Below, in pieces: positions 8,086-16,465 of a DNA stretch of 64,000 nt. Positions within the stretch are counted from its first letter, which is position 1. The number at the start of each line of letters is the position of its first letter. This DNA is from Aureimonas ureilytica DSM 18598 = NBRC 106430 (lineage in GTDB: Bacteria; Pseudomonadota; Alphaproteobacteria; Rhizobiales; Rhizobiaceae). The DNA is taken from positions 32,197-96,196 of the forward strand of contig NZ_ARQE01000004.1 of assembly GCF_000382705.1 (NCBI RefSeq), in the 5' to 3' direction. A program made the translations under genes and the position numbers. A model generated the notes under the pieces. That model did no database searches. It worked only from the letters and a program-made list of their open reading frames with translations, and had not been told where the DNA came from.

Positions 8086-8897
8086 GCAGCCCTCCGGCTG
8101 AAGAACTTGCCGAGGAGACCGCGCTTGTCCGACGGCACGCTCATGGGGACGGTCTGGCCCATGAGGCGCTTGGCAGCGTCGGCATAGGCCCGGGCCGGGG
8201 CGCTCTGCGCGTCCGATAGCGTGACCGGGGTGCCGAGGTTGGAGGCGCGCAGCACTTCCGGGCTTTCCGGCACGATGCCGAGCAGCGGGATCGACAGGAT
8301 TTCCAGAACGTCGTCCACCTTCAGCATGTCGCCGCGCTCGGCGCGCACGGCGTCGTAGCGGGTCAGAAGAAGGTGCTTCTCGATGCGGCTGCCCTTTTCG
8401 GCGCGCAGCGTCTTGGAGTCGAGAAGGCCGATGATGCGATCGGAATCGCGCACCGAGGAGACTTCCGGGTTGGTGACGACGACCGCGAGGTCGGCATGGC
8501 GCATGGCGAGCGTCGCGCCGCGCTCGATGCCGGCCGGGCTGTCGCAGATCACCCAGTCGAACTGCGCGCGGAGCTGGTCCATGACGCGATCGACGCCGTC
8601 CTGGGTCAGGTTGTCCTTGTCGCGGGTCTGCGAGGCCGGCAGCAGGCAGAGCGTGTCGACCCGCTTGTCGCGGATCAGCGCCTGGTTCAGGTTCGCGTCG
8701 CCCTGCACCACGTTGATGAGATCGTAGACGACGCGGCGCTCGGCGCCCATCACGAGGTCGAGATTGCGAAGGCCGACGTCGAAATCCACGACAACGACCT
8801 TCTGGCCGCTCTGTGCCAGAGCTGCGCCCAGCGCGGCTGTCGAGGTGGTCTTTCCGACGCCCCCTTTGCCCGATGTCACCACCATCACCTCAGCCAT
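8082..8897 (-). CDS. minD: Septum-site determining ATPase MinD
   Basis: 271 residues from [18 protein letters not shown], the deviant Walker A of MinD/ParA ATPases (Lys11 and Lys16). [18 protein letters not shown] is the following switch region and [12 protein letters not shown] the Walker B side. The C-terminal [11 protein letters not shown] is an amphipathic membrane-targeting helix. An upstream in-frame ATG would add 13 residues not found in the family. MinD recruits MinC to the membrane and is cycled by MinE. It lies 61 bp after minC. Confidence 0.96.
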   Translation of the reverse strand: MAEVMVVTSGKGGVGKTTSTAALGAALAQSGQKVVVVDFDVGLRNLDLVMGAERRVVYDLINVVQGDANLNQALIRDKRVDTLCLLPASQTRDKDNLTQDGVDRVMDQLRAQFDWVICDSPAGIERGATLAMRHADLAVVVTNPEVSSVRDSDRIIGLLDSKTLRAEKGSRIEKHLLLTRYDAVRAERGDMLKVDDVLEILSIPLLGIVPESPEVLRASNLGTPVTLSDAQSAPARAYADAAKRLMGQTVPMSVPSDKRGLLGKFFSRRAA

Positions 8898-8958
8898 GTC
8901 AGGCCTTTCCCTCGTTGTTTCGTTTCGTTCGGCCATCGGCCCCCGCCAGAGGGCGGGC

Positions 8959-9714
8959 TCAGTTCGGAAGCACCACGGTCTTGAGGACCGTGTCGTCGAG
9001 CCAGATATGGACGGGCTGGCCCAGGGTCTTGGGGTCGAGATCCTCGGCGGTCTTGTAGAGACCGTCGATGGCGATCAGCTCGGCTTCGAGCTTGCGGCAG
9101 AAGATGCGGGCGTTGGCATTGCCCGCCGAACCCGCCAGCGCGCGCCCCCGCAGCGCGCCGTAGACATGGATCGAGCCGCCGGCGATGACCTCGGAGCCCG
9201 ACGCCACATGGCCGAGAACCGTCACGTCCCCTTCCGGGAAGATGATCGACTGGCCGGAGCGAACCGGCGTCTCGATCAGGAGCGAGGGCGTCACGGGCGG
9301 CGGCGTCAGGCGCGGCGCGACGGGCGCCTGCGCGGCGCCCCCGGCCCGGCTTTCGGTCGCGACGGCCGCTTCGTCCGGCACTTCGATATCGGCGGCGTTG
9401 CGGCCGCCCTTCATCTCGGGCGGCATTCCCGGCCCGAGGATCGAGGGCAGAGCGCCTTCGATGCCCATGACGCGGACATTGCGCTTGGCGAGCTCGCCGA
9501 GAAGGTCGGCCAGCTGTTCGCGGGTGATCGGCAGGCCGGCCACATCGAGCACGATCGGCCGTCCCAGGAAGAAGCCCGTGGAGCGGCGGGCGAGATCGTC
9601 CAGCTGCGCGAGCCAGTCGCGGAACGGCAGTTCGGGCGACAGGACCAGCGCCAGGAAGGATCGGCCGCGCAGGCGGACCGCTTTGCGGTTCGGTAGGACT
9701 TCGGTCATCTTCAT
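8959..9714 (-). CDS. minC: Septum formation inhibitor MinC
   Basis: 251 residues. The N-terminal domain (about 1-105) is the FtsZ-antagonising part. It is followed by an Ala/Pro-rich linker and a C-terminal beta-helix domain (about 145-251) containing PVRSGQSIIFPEGDVTVLGHVASG and YGALRGRALAGSAGN, which dimerises and binds MinD. It is the first gene of the min operon. A perfect CtrA box lies 38 bp upstream of its start, which would tie division-site selection to the cell cycle. Confidence 0.95.
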   Translation of the reverse strand: MKMTEVLPNRKAVRLRGRSFLALVLSPELPFRDWLAQLDDLARRSTGFFLGRPIVLDVAGLPITREQLADLLGELAKRNVRVMGIEGALPSILGPGMPPEMKGGRNAADIEVPDEAAVATESRAGGAAQAPVAPRLTPPPVTPSLLIETPVRSGQSIIFPEGDVTVLGHVASGSEVIAGGSIHVYGALRGRALAGSAGNANARIFCRKLEAELIAIDGLYKTAEDLDPKTLGQPVHIWLDDTVLKTVVLPN

Positions 9715-9751
9715 TAACGCTTTGTTGCTGGTGGAGTTAACCCTCTCAGCC

Positions 9752-9767
9752 TTAACCGAGGGTTAAC
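9752..9767. promoter_or_regulatory. CtrA binding box upstream of minC
   Basis: TTAA at 9752-9755, seven bases, then TTAAC at 9763-9767: an exact match to the CtrA consensus TTAA-N7-TTAAC. Because GTTAA...TTAA is nearly symmetric, the other strand also reads TTAA-N7-TTAA. A further TTAAC lies at 9737. It sits 38-53 bp before the minC start codon. Confidence 0.75.
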
Positions 9768-9851
9768 TCTCGCCCGATGAGGGGCGGTGGATCGGGAACG
9801 ATCGGGATGGGGGAGGATTGCGAGGGGTCGGCCGACGCTTCGTCTCAAACG

Positions 9852-9879
9852 AAAAAGGCAGCCCGATGAACGGGATGCC
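9852..9879 (-). terminator. Terminator of purU
   Basis: On the minus strand GGCATCCCG / CGGGCTGCC forms an 8-bp stem with one mismatch and is followed by five T residues (9852-9856), about 40 bases past the purU stop. Confidence 0.75.
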
Positions 9880-9918
9880 TCGTTTTGGTTCGATGCTGTC
9901 GCGGCAAAGTTTCGCGCG

Positions 9919-10782
9919 TCAGTCGCGGAAGATCACCGTCTTGTCCTTGTTGGCGATGATCCGGTTGTCGAGATGCCAGGCGATGGCGCGTGAGAGAACG
10001 CGGCGCTCGATGTCGCGCCCCTTGCGCACGAGGTCTTCGGGCGAGTCCTGATGCGAGATGCGCTCGACGTCCTGTTCGATGATCGGACCCTCGTCGAGAT
10101 CGGCGGTCACGTAATGGGCCGTCGCGCCGATCAGCTTCACGCCGCGCCGATGCGCCTGGTGATAGGGCTTGGCCCCCTTGAAGCCCGGCAGGAAGGAATG
10201 GTGGATGTTGATGCACTTGCCCGACAGGCGCGCCGAAAGCTCGTCCGAGAGGATCTGCATGTAGCGGGCGAGGACGACGAGATCGGCGCCGCTCTCCTCC
10301 ACGATGCGCAGGATCTCGGCTTCCTGCTGGGGCTTGGTCTCGCGCGTCACCGGCAGGTAGTGGAACGGGATGCCGTCGAAATCGTGATGGGCATAGGTCT
10401 CGCGCGGATAGTTCGCGATGATGCCGACAATGTCCATGCGCAGCTCGTCGATCCGCCAGCGATACAGGAGGTCGGCGAGGCAATGGTCGAAGCGGGACAC
10501 GAGGATCAGCACCTTTTGGCGCTCTTCGGTGCCGGCGATGCGCCAGTCCATGCCGAAGCGCTCGGCGATGACGCCGAAGGCGCCCGTCAGGCTTTCCACC
10601 CGCACCAGCTTTTCCACCATGGCGAAGCGCACGCGCATGAAGAAGCGCCCCGTCTCCGGGTCGTCGAACTGATGCGCCTCGCGAATGTCGGCGCCGTTGT
10701 CGAAGAGATGGCGCGACACGGCGGCGACGATGCCCGGGCGGTTCGGGCAGGACAGGGACAGGATATAGTCAGGGCTGGACAC
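9919..10782 (-). CDS. purU: Formyltetrahydrofolate deformylase PurU
   Basis: 287 residues, normal length. An N-terminal ACT domain ([23 protein letters not shown], about residues 10-32) precedes the formyltransferase fold. The catalytic region [20 protein letters not shown] and [14 protein letters not shown] carry the Asn/His/Asp set of hydrolytic family members. It converts 10-formyl-THF to formate and THF, balancing one-carbon pools and supplying formate. It has its own terminator and lies convergent to nothing coding, so it is probably monocistronic. Confidence 0.95.
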   Translation of the reverse strand: MSSPDYILSLSCPNRPGIVAAVSRHLFDNGADIREAHQFDDPETGRFFMRVRFAMVEKLVRVESLTGAFGVIAERFGMDWRIAGTEERQKVLILVSRFDHCLADLLYRWRIDELRMDIVGIIANYPRETYAHHDFDGIPFHYLPVTRETKPQQEAEILRIVEESGADLVVLARYMQILSDELSARLSGKCINIHHSFLPGFKGAKPYHQAHRRGVKLIGATAHYVTADLDEGPIIEQDVERISHQDSPEDLVRKGRDIERRVLSRAIAWHLDNRIIANKDKTVIFRD

Positions 10783-10882
10783 GGCACACTCCGGAGGCGC
10801 TTGAAGCTCGGCCCTCCCCTACCCGATCGCGCCGCCGCATGAAAGAATCGCGGCGGCGCACAAAGCCCAATTGCTCCGGACG

Positions 10883-11644
10883 TCAGATCGACCCGGCTTC
10901 GACCATGTAGTTGTTCGCCGTGCACATGGCGGAATCGTCCGAGGCCAGGAACAGGACCATGCGCGCCAGATAGACCGGCTCGATCGGCACCGGCAGGCAC
11001 TGGCGCTGGAGATGGCGGTTCAGCGCGTCTTCGGTCACCCAGAGCTCCTTCTGACGCTCGGTCATGATCCAGCCGGGCACCACCGTGTTGACGCGGATAC
11101 GGTGCGGCCCGAGGTCGCGCGCGAACGAGCGCGTCATGCCGTGAACGGCGGCCTTCGAGGTCGTGTAGACGGGCATTCCGCCACCCGCTTCCCACCAGGA
11201 ATTGGAGCCGAAATTGATGATCGAGCCGCCGCCGGCCGCGATCATGCCGGGCGCCACGGCCTGGATGGCGAAGAACATGTGGCGCAGATTGGTCGCGATG
11301 CGCTCGTCGTAATATTCGGGCGTCACGTCTTCCCAGCCGTGGCGGTCGTCGCGCGCGGCATTGTTGACGAGAACCGTGGCGGGGCCGAGCCGTGCATCCA
11401 GCCGCGCAAAGGCGGCGCGCAGCGCTTCGATGTCGCGCAGGTCGCAGGGCTCGAAGGCGGCCTCGGCTCCCTCCGTGGACAGGGCGCTCGCCAGTTCGGC
11501 GCCGCGCTCGGCGTCGATATCGACGAAGCCGACCCGCGAGCCCTGCGCGGCAAACGCCCGCACGACGTCGGCCCCGATGCCGGACGCGCCGCCCGTCACG
11601 AGAACCGTGCGCCCCTTGAGGCTCGGATAGATGGCGAAGGACAT
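10883..11644 (-). CDS. SDR dehydrogenase, sugar (xylose/arabinose) dehydrogenase-like
   Basis: 253 residues of classical short-chain dehydrogenase. It has TGGASGIG for NAD(P) binding (about residue 18), VDID for cofactor choice, NNAA, and a catalytic Ser (NFGSNSWW) with YTTSK. Opening residues MSFAIYPSLKGR, NDDRH-like NAARDDRHGW, and the ending LFLASDDSAMCTANNYMVEAG all resemble Caulobacter XylB-type aldose 1-dehydrogenases, so an NAD-dependent sugar dehydrogenase is the best guess. The substrate is not readable. No sugar catabolic genes flank it, which weakens the assignment. Confidence 0.82.
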   Translation of the reverse strand: MSFAIYPSLKGRTVLVTGGASGIGADVVRAFAAQGSRVGFVDIDAERGAELASALSTEGAEAAFEPCDLRDIEALRAAFARLDARLGPATVLVNNAARDDRHGWEDVTPEYYDERIATNLRHMFFAIQAVAPGMIAAGGGSIINFGSNSWWEAGGGMPVYTTSKAAVHGMTRSFARDLGPHRIRVNTVVPGWIMTERQKELWVTEDALNRHLQRQCLPVPIEPVYLARMVLFLASDDSAMCTANNYMVEAGSI

Positions 11645-11725
11645 GCATTCTCTCCCAAAGCGGCCGAAAGTGCCGCCGTCTCGCCTCGCGGATTGGCCGA
11701 GCGCGCCCGCCGGGTCAAGCGCCCG

Positions 11726-12214
11726 TCAGGCGAAGAGCCCGCGATCGCGGTTGAGCCGCCAGACCGAGAGGTTGAGCGCGGAGGCGACGAGGACCCAGGC
11801 GAGATAGGGCACGAGCAGAAGCGCCGCCGCGCGACTGAACGGCCAGAAGGCGAGGATGTTGAGCGCCACCGCGATCACCAGAAGCGCGATGTCGAGAAAG
11901 GCGAGATCGGGCCGCCGCCGGCCGAAGAAGAGCATCGACCAGAGGAAATTCAGGACCATCTGCACGAGGAACAGGCCGAAGGGGATGAGCGCGAAGCCCG
12001 CCTCCCGCCAGACCAGCCAGCCGCTGACCGCGATCAGGATGTAGAGGATCGTCCAGACGATCGGAAAGGCGCGGTTGGGCGGCGTCCAGGCGGGCTTGCG
12101 CAGGCTCTGATACCAGGCGCCCGGCCGGAACACGATGCCGCTGGAGGCGATCAGCGCCGAGAACAGGAGGAAGCCGAGGAGGATCAGGATCGAACTCGTG
12201 GTCATCACACCCAT
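11726..12214 (-). CDS. tspO: TspO/MBR family membrane protein
   Basis: 162 residues with five membrane helices. The family motifs PGAWYQSLRKPAWTPPNRAFPIVWTILYI and NFLWSMLFFGRRRPDLA are present. TspO proteins bind porphyrins and, in alphaproteobacteria, modulate tetrapyrrole and photosynthesis or stress responses. The start could also be the internal ATG three codons in. It begins only 3 bp after the stop of the DUF3429 gene, so the two are one operon. Confidence 0.92.
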   Translation of the reverse strand: MGVMTTSSILILLGFLLFSALIASSGIVFRPGAWYQSLRKPAWTPPNRAFPIVWTILYILIAVSGWLVWREAGFALIPFGLFLVQMVLNFLWSMLFFGRRRPDLAFLDIALLVIAVALNILAFWPFSRAAALLLVPYLAWVLVASALNLSVWRLNRDRGLFA

Positions 12215-12217
12215 GCC

Positions 12218-12715
12218 TCAGACGAAGCCGCCGACCCGCAGGCCGATCAGCGCGAGCGACAGGACCGCGAGCCCCATCTGGAAGGGCCGAAGCTGCGCGA
12301 AATAGTTCGGCACCTCGCCCCGCCTGGCGGCGATCGGATCGAGCACGGCGAGCGAGACATAGGCGGCGAGAAGCAGAAGCGTCGCCGCGCCGACAGCTTG
12401 CGCGCCGGTCAGGAGGATCGAGCCGAGGCCGGCGAGAAACAGCCAGAGCATCATGGCGAGCTGCGCGAGCGTCGCGCCGTCGGGCATGCGAAAGCTCACG
12501 CCGCGCCGAACGCCCGACAGGAAGGTCACGATCGCGCCGGCCCATATCAGTGTCAGCGGCAAGAGGATCGCCGGCGCGCCCGGCCAGAAGACAAGCGCGA
12601 GCGCGCCGGCCGTGATCGGAACGATCGCGGCATAGGCCAGGAGATCGTCGATCAGCGGCGGGCGAACCGGCTCGCGGACGGGAATGGCGATGGTGTCGGA
12701 CGCGCGCTCTCTCAT
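12218..12715 (-). CDS. DUF3429 membrane protein
   Basis: 165 residues from MRERASDTIAIPV, with five hydrophobic segments. The stretch IVTFLSGVRRGVSFRMPDGAT with its embedded arginines, and LDPIAARRGEVPNYFAQLRPFQMG, match DUF3429, an uncharacterised inner-membrane family often near tspO-like genes. The gene is translationally coupled to tspO downstream. The start is the first ATG that excludes a long unsupported extension. Confidence 0.8.
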   Translation of the reverse strand: MRERASDTIAIPVREPVRPPLIDDLLAYAAIVPITAGALALVFWPGAPAILLPLTLIWAGAIVTFLSGVRRGVSFRMPDGATLAQLAMMLWLFLAGLGSILLTGAQAVGAATLLLLAAYVSLAVLDPIAARRGEVPNYFAQLRPFQMGLAVLSLALIGLRVGGFV

Positions 12716-12856
12716 GAGGAGCGAGCTAGGGGGGACGCGCCGCTCTTCCACGGTGCCGTGGCAATTTCGGCCAGCCGAACCCCGAGCCCGGCCTTTCGGT
12801 TTTCGCCCCTGTTGCGCTATGGCGGGAGGATCGCTCCTCGCCCGGACACCATCGCT

Positions 12857-13981
12857 TTGCCGAAGCTCCTGTTTGTCGTCACGGAAGACTGGTTCTTCGC
12901 CTCGCATTTCCTGCCCATGGCGCGCGTCGGCTTGGAACTGGGTCTGGAGGTCGTGGTGGTCGCCCGCGTGCGCGACCATGCGGGGGCGATCGAGGCGACG
13001 GGCGCGCGGGTCGTCGCGCTGGAAGCCGAGCGGCGCAGCGTCAACCCGCTCCACGCCACCGACACGGTCCGCAAGCTCGCCGCGATCCTGCGGCGCGAGC
13101 GGCCCGACATCGTCCATTGCATCTCCCTGAAACCCATCCTCATCGGCGGCCTCGCCTCGCGCCTCGCCGGCGTGAAGCGGCAGGTCTTCGCTCTTACCGG
13201 CCTCGGCTTTCTCGGCGCGCGGCAGGACAAGGCGGCGCAGGGCCTTCGCCGGATGCTCCGCCTCGTGGTGCGCGCGGGGTTGCAGCGAGCGGGCACGCAC
13301 TATCTCTTCGAGAACCGCGACGATCCGCGCCTCCTCGGGCTCGCCCCCGACGCGCCCGATGTCACGGTGGTGAACGGCGCGGGGATCGACCCGGAGCGCT
13401 ATCCCGCGACTCCTCTCCCCGACGGACCGACGCTTCGTCTGGCGCTGGTGGCGCGGCTTCTCTGGTCGAAGGGCGTCGACACGGCGGTGGAGGCCGTCCG
13501 CCTCGCCCGCTCTCGGGGCGTCGACGCCACGCTCGACCTTTACGGCGCGCCCGATCCGTCCAACCCGAAGGCCGTGCCGCTCGACACGCTGGACGCCTGG
13601 ACGCGTGAGGAGGGCGTGCGCTGGCACGGCGCGACGCGCGACGTGGCGGCGGTCTGGCGCGCGCACGACGTGGCCATCCTCCCCTCGCGCGGCGGCGAGG
13701 GCCTGCCGCGCACGCTTCTGGAATCGGCGGCCTCTGGTCGCGCCATGCTGACGACCGACGTTCCCGGCTGCCGCGATCTGGTGCGCGACGGGGTGGATGG
13801 CTATGTTCTGCCCGTCGGCGACGCGGACGGTTTCGCGCGGCGGATCGAGGAACTGGCGGCCGACCGCGCGCTGTTGCGCGAGATGGGCGCGAGCGCCGCG
13901 CGCCGGGTGCGCGAGGGCTATACGGAGCGCGACGTCATGGACGCGGTCGCCGCGCTCTACCGGCGAATGCTCGCCCGCTGA
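12857..13981 (+). CDS. GT4-family glycosyltransferase
   Basis: 374 residues if translation begins at the TTG of LPKLLFVVTEDWFFASHFLPMA; no ATG is available nearby and the GGGAGGA upstream is 26 bases away, so the start is uncertain. It is a GT-B fold enzyme: an N-terminal acceptor domain with PDIVHCISLKPILIGGL, and a C-terminal Glycos_transf_1 domain with RLLWSKGVDTAVEA, WHGATRDVAAVWRAHDVAILPS and EGLPRTLLESAASGRA (the EX7E-type donor site). This resembles transferases that add a sugar to an undecaprenyl-linked amino sugar. The following DegT aminotransferase, beyond the MITE, supports that. Confidence 0.85.
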   Translation: MPKLLFVVTEDWFFASHFLPMARVGLELGLEVVVVARVRDHAGAIEATGARVVALEAERRSVNPLHATDTVRKLAAILRRERPDIVHCISLKPILIGGLASRLAGVKRQVFALTGLGFLGARQDKAAQGLRRMLRLVVRAGLQRAGTHYLFENRDDPRLLGLAPDAPDVTVVNGAGIDPERYPATPLPDGPTLRLALVARLLWSKGVDTAVEAVRLARSRGVDATLDLYGAPDPSNPKAVPLDTLDAWTREEGVRWHGATRDVAAVWRAHDVAILPSRGGEGLPRTLLESAASGRAMLTTDVPGCRDLVRDGVDGYVLPVGDADGFARRIEELAADRALLREMGASAARRVREGYTERDVMDAVAALYRRMLAR

Positions 13982-14314
13982 CGCTTTCTACCGCAGCGGC
14001 CTTTTCTTGCGGCGCATCACGCCCGCCGCCGCGCCGCTGATCAAACGTGATGCACGCGCAAGGCCGCCTCGCTTGGATTTTGCCTCACAACCCATTAGAG
14101 CCTGCTTGAAAACTCGGTCGGGTCGGTCCGCCGGTGCTTTTTCGCCGTCGCATCGTTGCCAAGCCTCGCCGATGCCTCCGGCATCGACTGCGTTCGGCGC
14201 CTTCCGACGCCGAAAAATCCCTCACCGGCCCTTTGCCGCCGAAGTTTCCAACAGGCTCTTAGCGCTTGGCGCCAGCCGAGACCTCAGCCGTCTCCGGCTC
14301 AGAAAGGACCCATC
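13982..14314. other. Intergenic stretch occupied by a MITE
   Basis: The 333-bp gap between the GT4 and DegT genes is half filled by MITE copy 2. The remaining 116 bp before and 53 bp after it hold no frame, RNA or terminator I can support. The gap length fits a former operon of two genes separated by the insertion. Confidence 0.6.
14098..14258. mobile_element. MITE-like element, copy 2 (161 bp, inverted)
   Basis: Ends GAGCCTGCTTGAAAAC (14098-14113) and GTTTCCAACAGGCTC (14244-14258) form imperfect inverted repeats. TTA flanks both sides (14095-14097 and 14259-14261). It is the same length as copy 1 and is its homologue when read on the opposite strand, but with more mismatches between its arms, so it is probably the older insertion. 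It contains no transposase. Confidence 0.8.
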
Positions 14315-15466
14315 ATGACCCAACCGATTCCGTTCATCGATCTGGCCACGCAGCGCGATCTCATTCGCGAGCGGATCGAAGCGCGTCTCGGTCGGATCAT
14401 GGATCAGGGCTCCTTCATCCAGGGACCGGAGGTCGCCGAGTTCGAGGCGGGCCTCACCGCCTTCGGCGGCATGAAGGAGACGATCTCCTGCTCGTCCGGC
14501 ACGGATGCGCTCCTGATGCCGCTCATGGCCTGGGAGATCGGCCCGGGCGACGCGGTCTTCGTGCCGAGCTTCACCTTCGCGGCCACCGCCGAGGTCGTCG
14601 GCCTGACCGGCGCGACGGCCGTGTTCGTGGAGGTCCTGCCCGACACGTTCAACATGGACCCCGCCCATCTCGCCCGCACCGTCGCGGCGATCGCCCGCGA
14701 GGGGCAGCTACGCCCGCGCGCCGTGATCGCGGTGGATCTCTTCGGCCAGATCGCCGACTACGCGCCGATCCGGGCCGTCGCCGACGAGTTCGGCCTCAAG
14801 CTGATTTCCGACGCGGCGCAGGGCTATGGCTCGACGCGCGGCGGCCACATGGCCGGCCACTGGGCCGACGTCGTGGCGACGAGCTTCTATCCGGCCAAGC
14901 CGCTCGGCTGCTACGGCGATGGCGGCGCGATCCAGACCGACGATGCGGAACTTGCCGCGATCCTGCGATCCATCCGGGTCCATGGCGGCGGCAGCGACAA
15001 ATACGACAATGTCCGCCTCGGCCTGACCGCACGTCTCGACTCCTTCCAGGCCGCCGTTCTCAACGAAAAGCTGGCGCTGTTTCCTGGCGAGATCGAAGCG
15101 CGGATGCGCATCGCGGCCCGCTATCACGAGCGCCTGTCGGGCGTCGCACCGCAGGCGATCGCGCCGGACGTCGTCTCGACCTGGGCGCAATACACGATCC
15201 GCGTTCCCGGCGGCCGGCGCGACGCCTTCATGGCCGAGATGAAGGAGCGCGGCGTGCCGACCGTGATCTATTACGGCAAGGCGCTGCACCAGCAGACCGC
15301 CTATCGCCACTGGCCGGTGGGCGGCAACGGGCTGCCCGTCACCGAAGCGCTGTGCGGCGAGGTCGTGAGCCTGCCGATGCACGCCTATCTCGGCGAAGAG
15401 ACGCAGGACCGCATCATCGCGGCGGTGGAGGAGTCGCTCGCGGCGGCCGGCACTCGCGCCGCCTGA
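14315..15466 (+). CDS. DegT/DnrJ/EryC1/StrS sugar aminotransferase
   Basis: 383 residues of the PLP-dependent sugar aminotransferase family, which convert NDP-keto-sugars to amino sugars. Visible are SSGTDALLMPL (cofactor phosphate), PSFTFAATAEVV, DAAQGYGS and SFYPAKPLGCYGDGGA with the Schiff-base Lys. HGGGSDKYDNVRLGLTARLDSFQAA is the standard C-terminal block. AAAGGA lies before the chosen ATG. It probably supplies an amino sugar such as a 4-amino-6-deoxyhexose for the surface glycan made by the adjacent GT4. The exact substrate is inferred only by context. Confidence 0.9.
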   Translation: MTQPIPFIDLATQRDLIRERIEARLGRIMDQGSFIQGPEVAEFEAGLTAFGGMKETISCSSGTDALLMPLMAWEIGPGDAVFVPSFTFAATAEVVGLTGATAVFVEVLPDTFNMDPAHLARTVAAIAREGQLRPRAVIAVDLFGQIADYAPIRAVADEFGLKLISDAAQGYGSTRGGHMAGHWADVVATSFYPAKPLGCYGDGGAIQTDDAELAAILRSIRVHGGGSDKYDNVRLGLTARLDSFQAAVLNEKLALFPGEIEARMRIAARYHERLSGVAPQAIAPDVVSTWAQYTIRVPGGRRDAFMAEMKERGVPTVIYYGKALHQQTAYRHWPVGGNGLPVTEALCGEVVSLPMHAYLGEETQDRIIAAVEESLAAAGTRAA

Positions 15467-15505
15467 GCCATGCTTCAGGGGCGAAGCGCGCGACGCGGCT
15501 TCGCC

Positions 15506-16465
15506 TCAGCTCCGTCCGGCGGAGCGCTCGCGCCGCATGAGAATGCGGAAGCCGAGCCGCGCCACGACGAAAAGCGGGCGCGGCAGGTGGTGGTAGAGGT
15601 GATGGGCCACCAGCATCAGGCGCGGATGCCGGCGCCACAGCTCTGGCACCGGCAGGATGAACGGATTGTCGAGCGGGCGCAGCTCCGAGCGCGCCAGGGC
15701 CTGCAACGCCTCCGTCGAGGCGCCCTCGCGCACGGCGCGAGTAAGGGCCGGAACCGCTTCCGCCGCCGTCGCGATCAGTCCCTTCTCCTCGGCGAGCCGG
15801 GCGAAGAGCCGCTCCAGCGCATGGGCCGTGGTGCCGTCGAGCTGGCCCTTCTCACGTTCGAACAGGGCGTCGAGCCTGGGCGTCAGCAGCGGATCGAAGG
15901 CGCTGCGGCGGAACCAGAACATGGAGCTGGCCGCGAAATGGTCCGCTTCCAGCGCATCGAGATCGAGCGGCATTTTCAGCGTGTCGGCGACGCGGCGCAG
16001 CGCGCGGGCGTTCAGCCCGACGCGGCTTTCCAAGGAGAGCATGTGATGGGCTGGCGCGACGAGGCCGATGCGCGGCTCCGCTTCCATCAGCGCGAGGGCG
16101 GCCGGCTCGTGCTCGCCGTCCGCGTGGCTCAGGAGCGTGCCGGTCAGGTGCTGGCGCCAGGCCTCGCCATCGTCGCGATGCTTGGAGCGCTTGGTGTGGA
16201 GCTTCAGACCGATCTCGAAATTCGGCCCGACCTCGCGCAGGGCGCGCACGAAGGGCAGGACGTCCCGCCCCCGGTTCTCCACGTCGATCCGGCGCTGGCG
16301 CACGAGATGCGGGCTGTCGACGGTCGCGATGTCCAGCGCCGGGTTCGGGCAGGTCACGACGACCTCGAAGGGCCGATCGAAGCTCGCGGCGATCTCGGCC
16401 GCCATCTCCGCCCAGACATCGGCATAGAAGACGTGGACGAAGAGAACGGGGACGGTGCGGTTCAA
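15506..16465 (-). CDS. RgpF/rhamnan synthesis F-like protein
   Basis: 319 residues of the RgpF family (glycosyltransferase-related proteins of rhamnan and rhamnose-rich O-antigen synthesis). It shows VLFVHVFYADVWAEM at the N-terminus, VENRGRDVLPFVRAL, KLHTKRSKHRDDG and FAASSMFWFRRSAFDPLL, all typical conserved blocks. Its ATG overlaps the rfbD stop by 4 bp, making it the last gene of rfbC-rfbB-rfbD-rgpF. The pairing with dTDP-rhamnose synthesis strongly suggests a rhamnose-containing glycan. Confidence 0.85.
   Translation of the reverse strand: MNRTVPVLFVHVFYADVWAEMAAEIAASFDRPFEVVVTCPNPALDIATVDSPHLVRQRRIDVENRGRDVLPFVRALREVGPNFEIGLKLHTKRSKHRDDGEAWRQHLTGTLLSHADGEHEPAALALMEAEPRIGLVAPAHHMLSLESRVGLNARALRRVADTLKMPLDLDALEADHFAASSMFWFRRSAFDPLLTPRLDALFEREKGQLDGTTAHALERLFARLAEEKGLIATAAEAVPALTRAVREGASTEALQALARSELRPLDNPFILPVPELWRRHPRLMLVAHHLYHHLPRPLFVVARLGFRILMRRERSAGRS

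Noticed and set aside
10871-12856. A 662-codon N-terminal extension of the GT4 glycosyltransferase
   Set aside because: It runs antisense to the SDR, tspO and DUF3429 genes and is rich in Arg/Glu/His. The real enzyme begins at LPKLLFVVTED.
15480-15505. GGCGAAGC/GCTTCGCC hairpin between the DegT and RgpF genes as a terminator
   Set aside because: The stem is real but there is no T-run on either strand and it merges with the RgpF stop; support is too weak to call.
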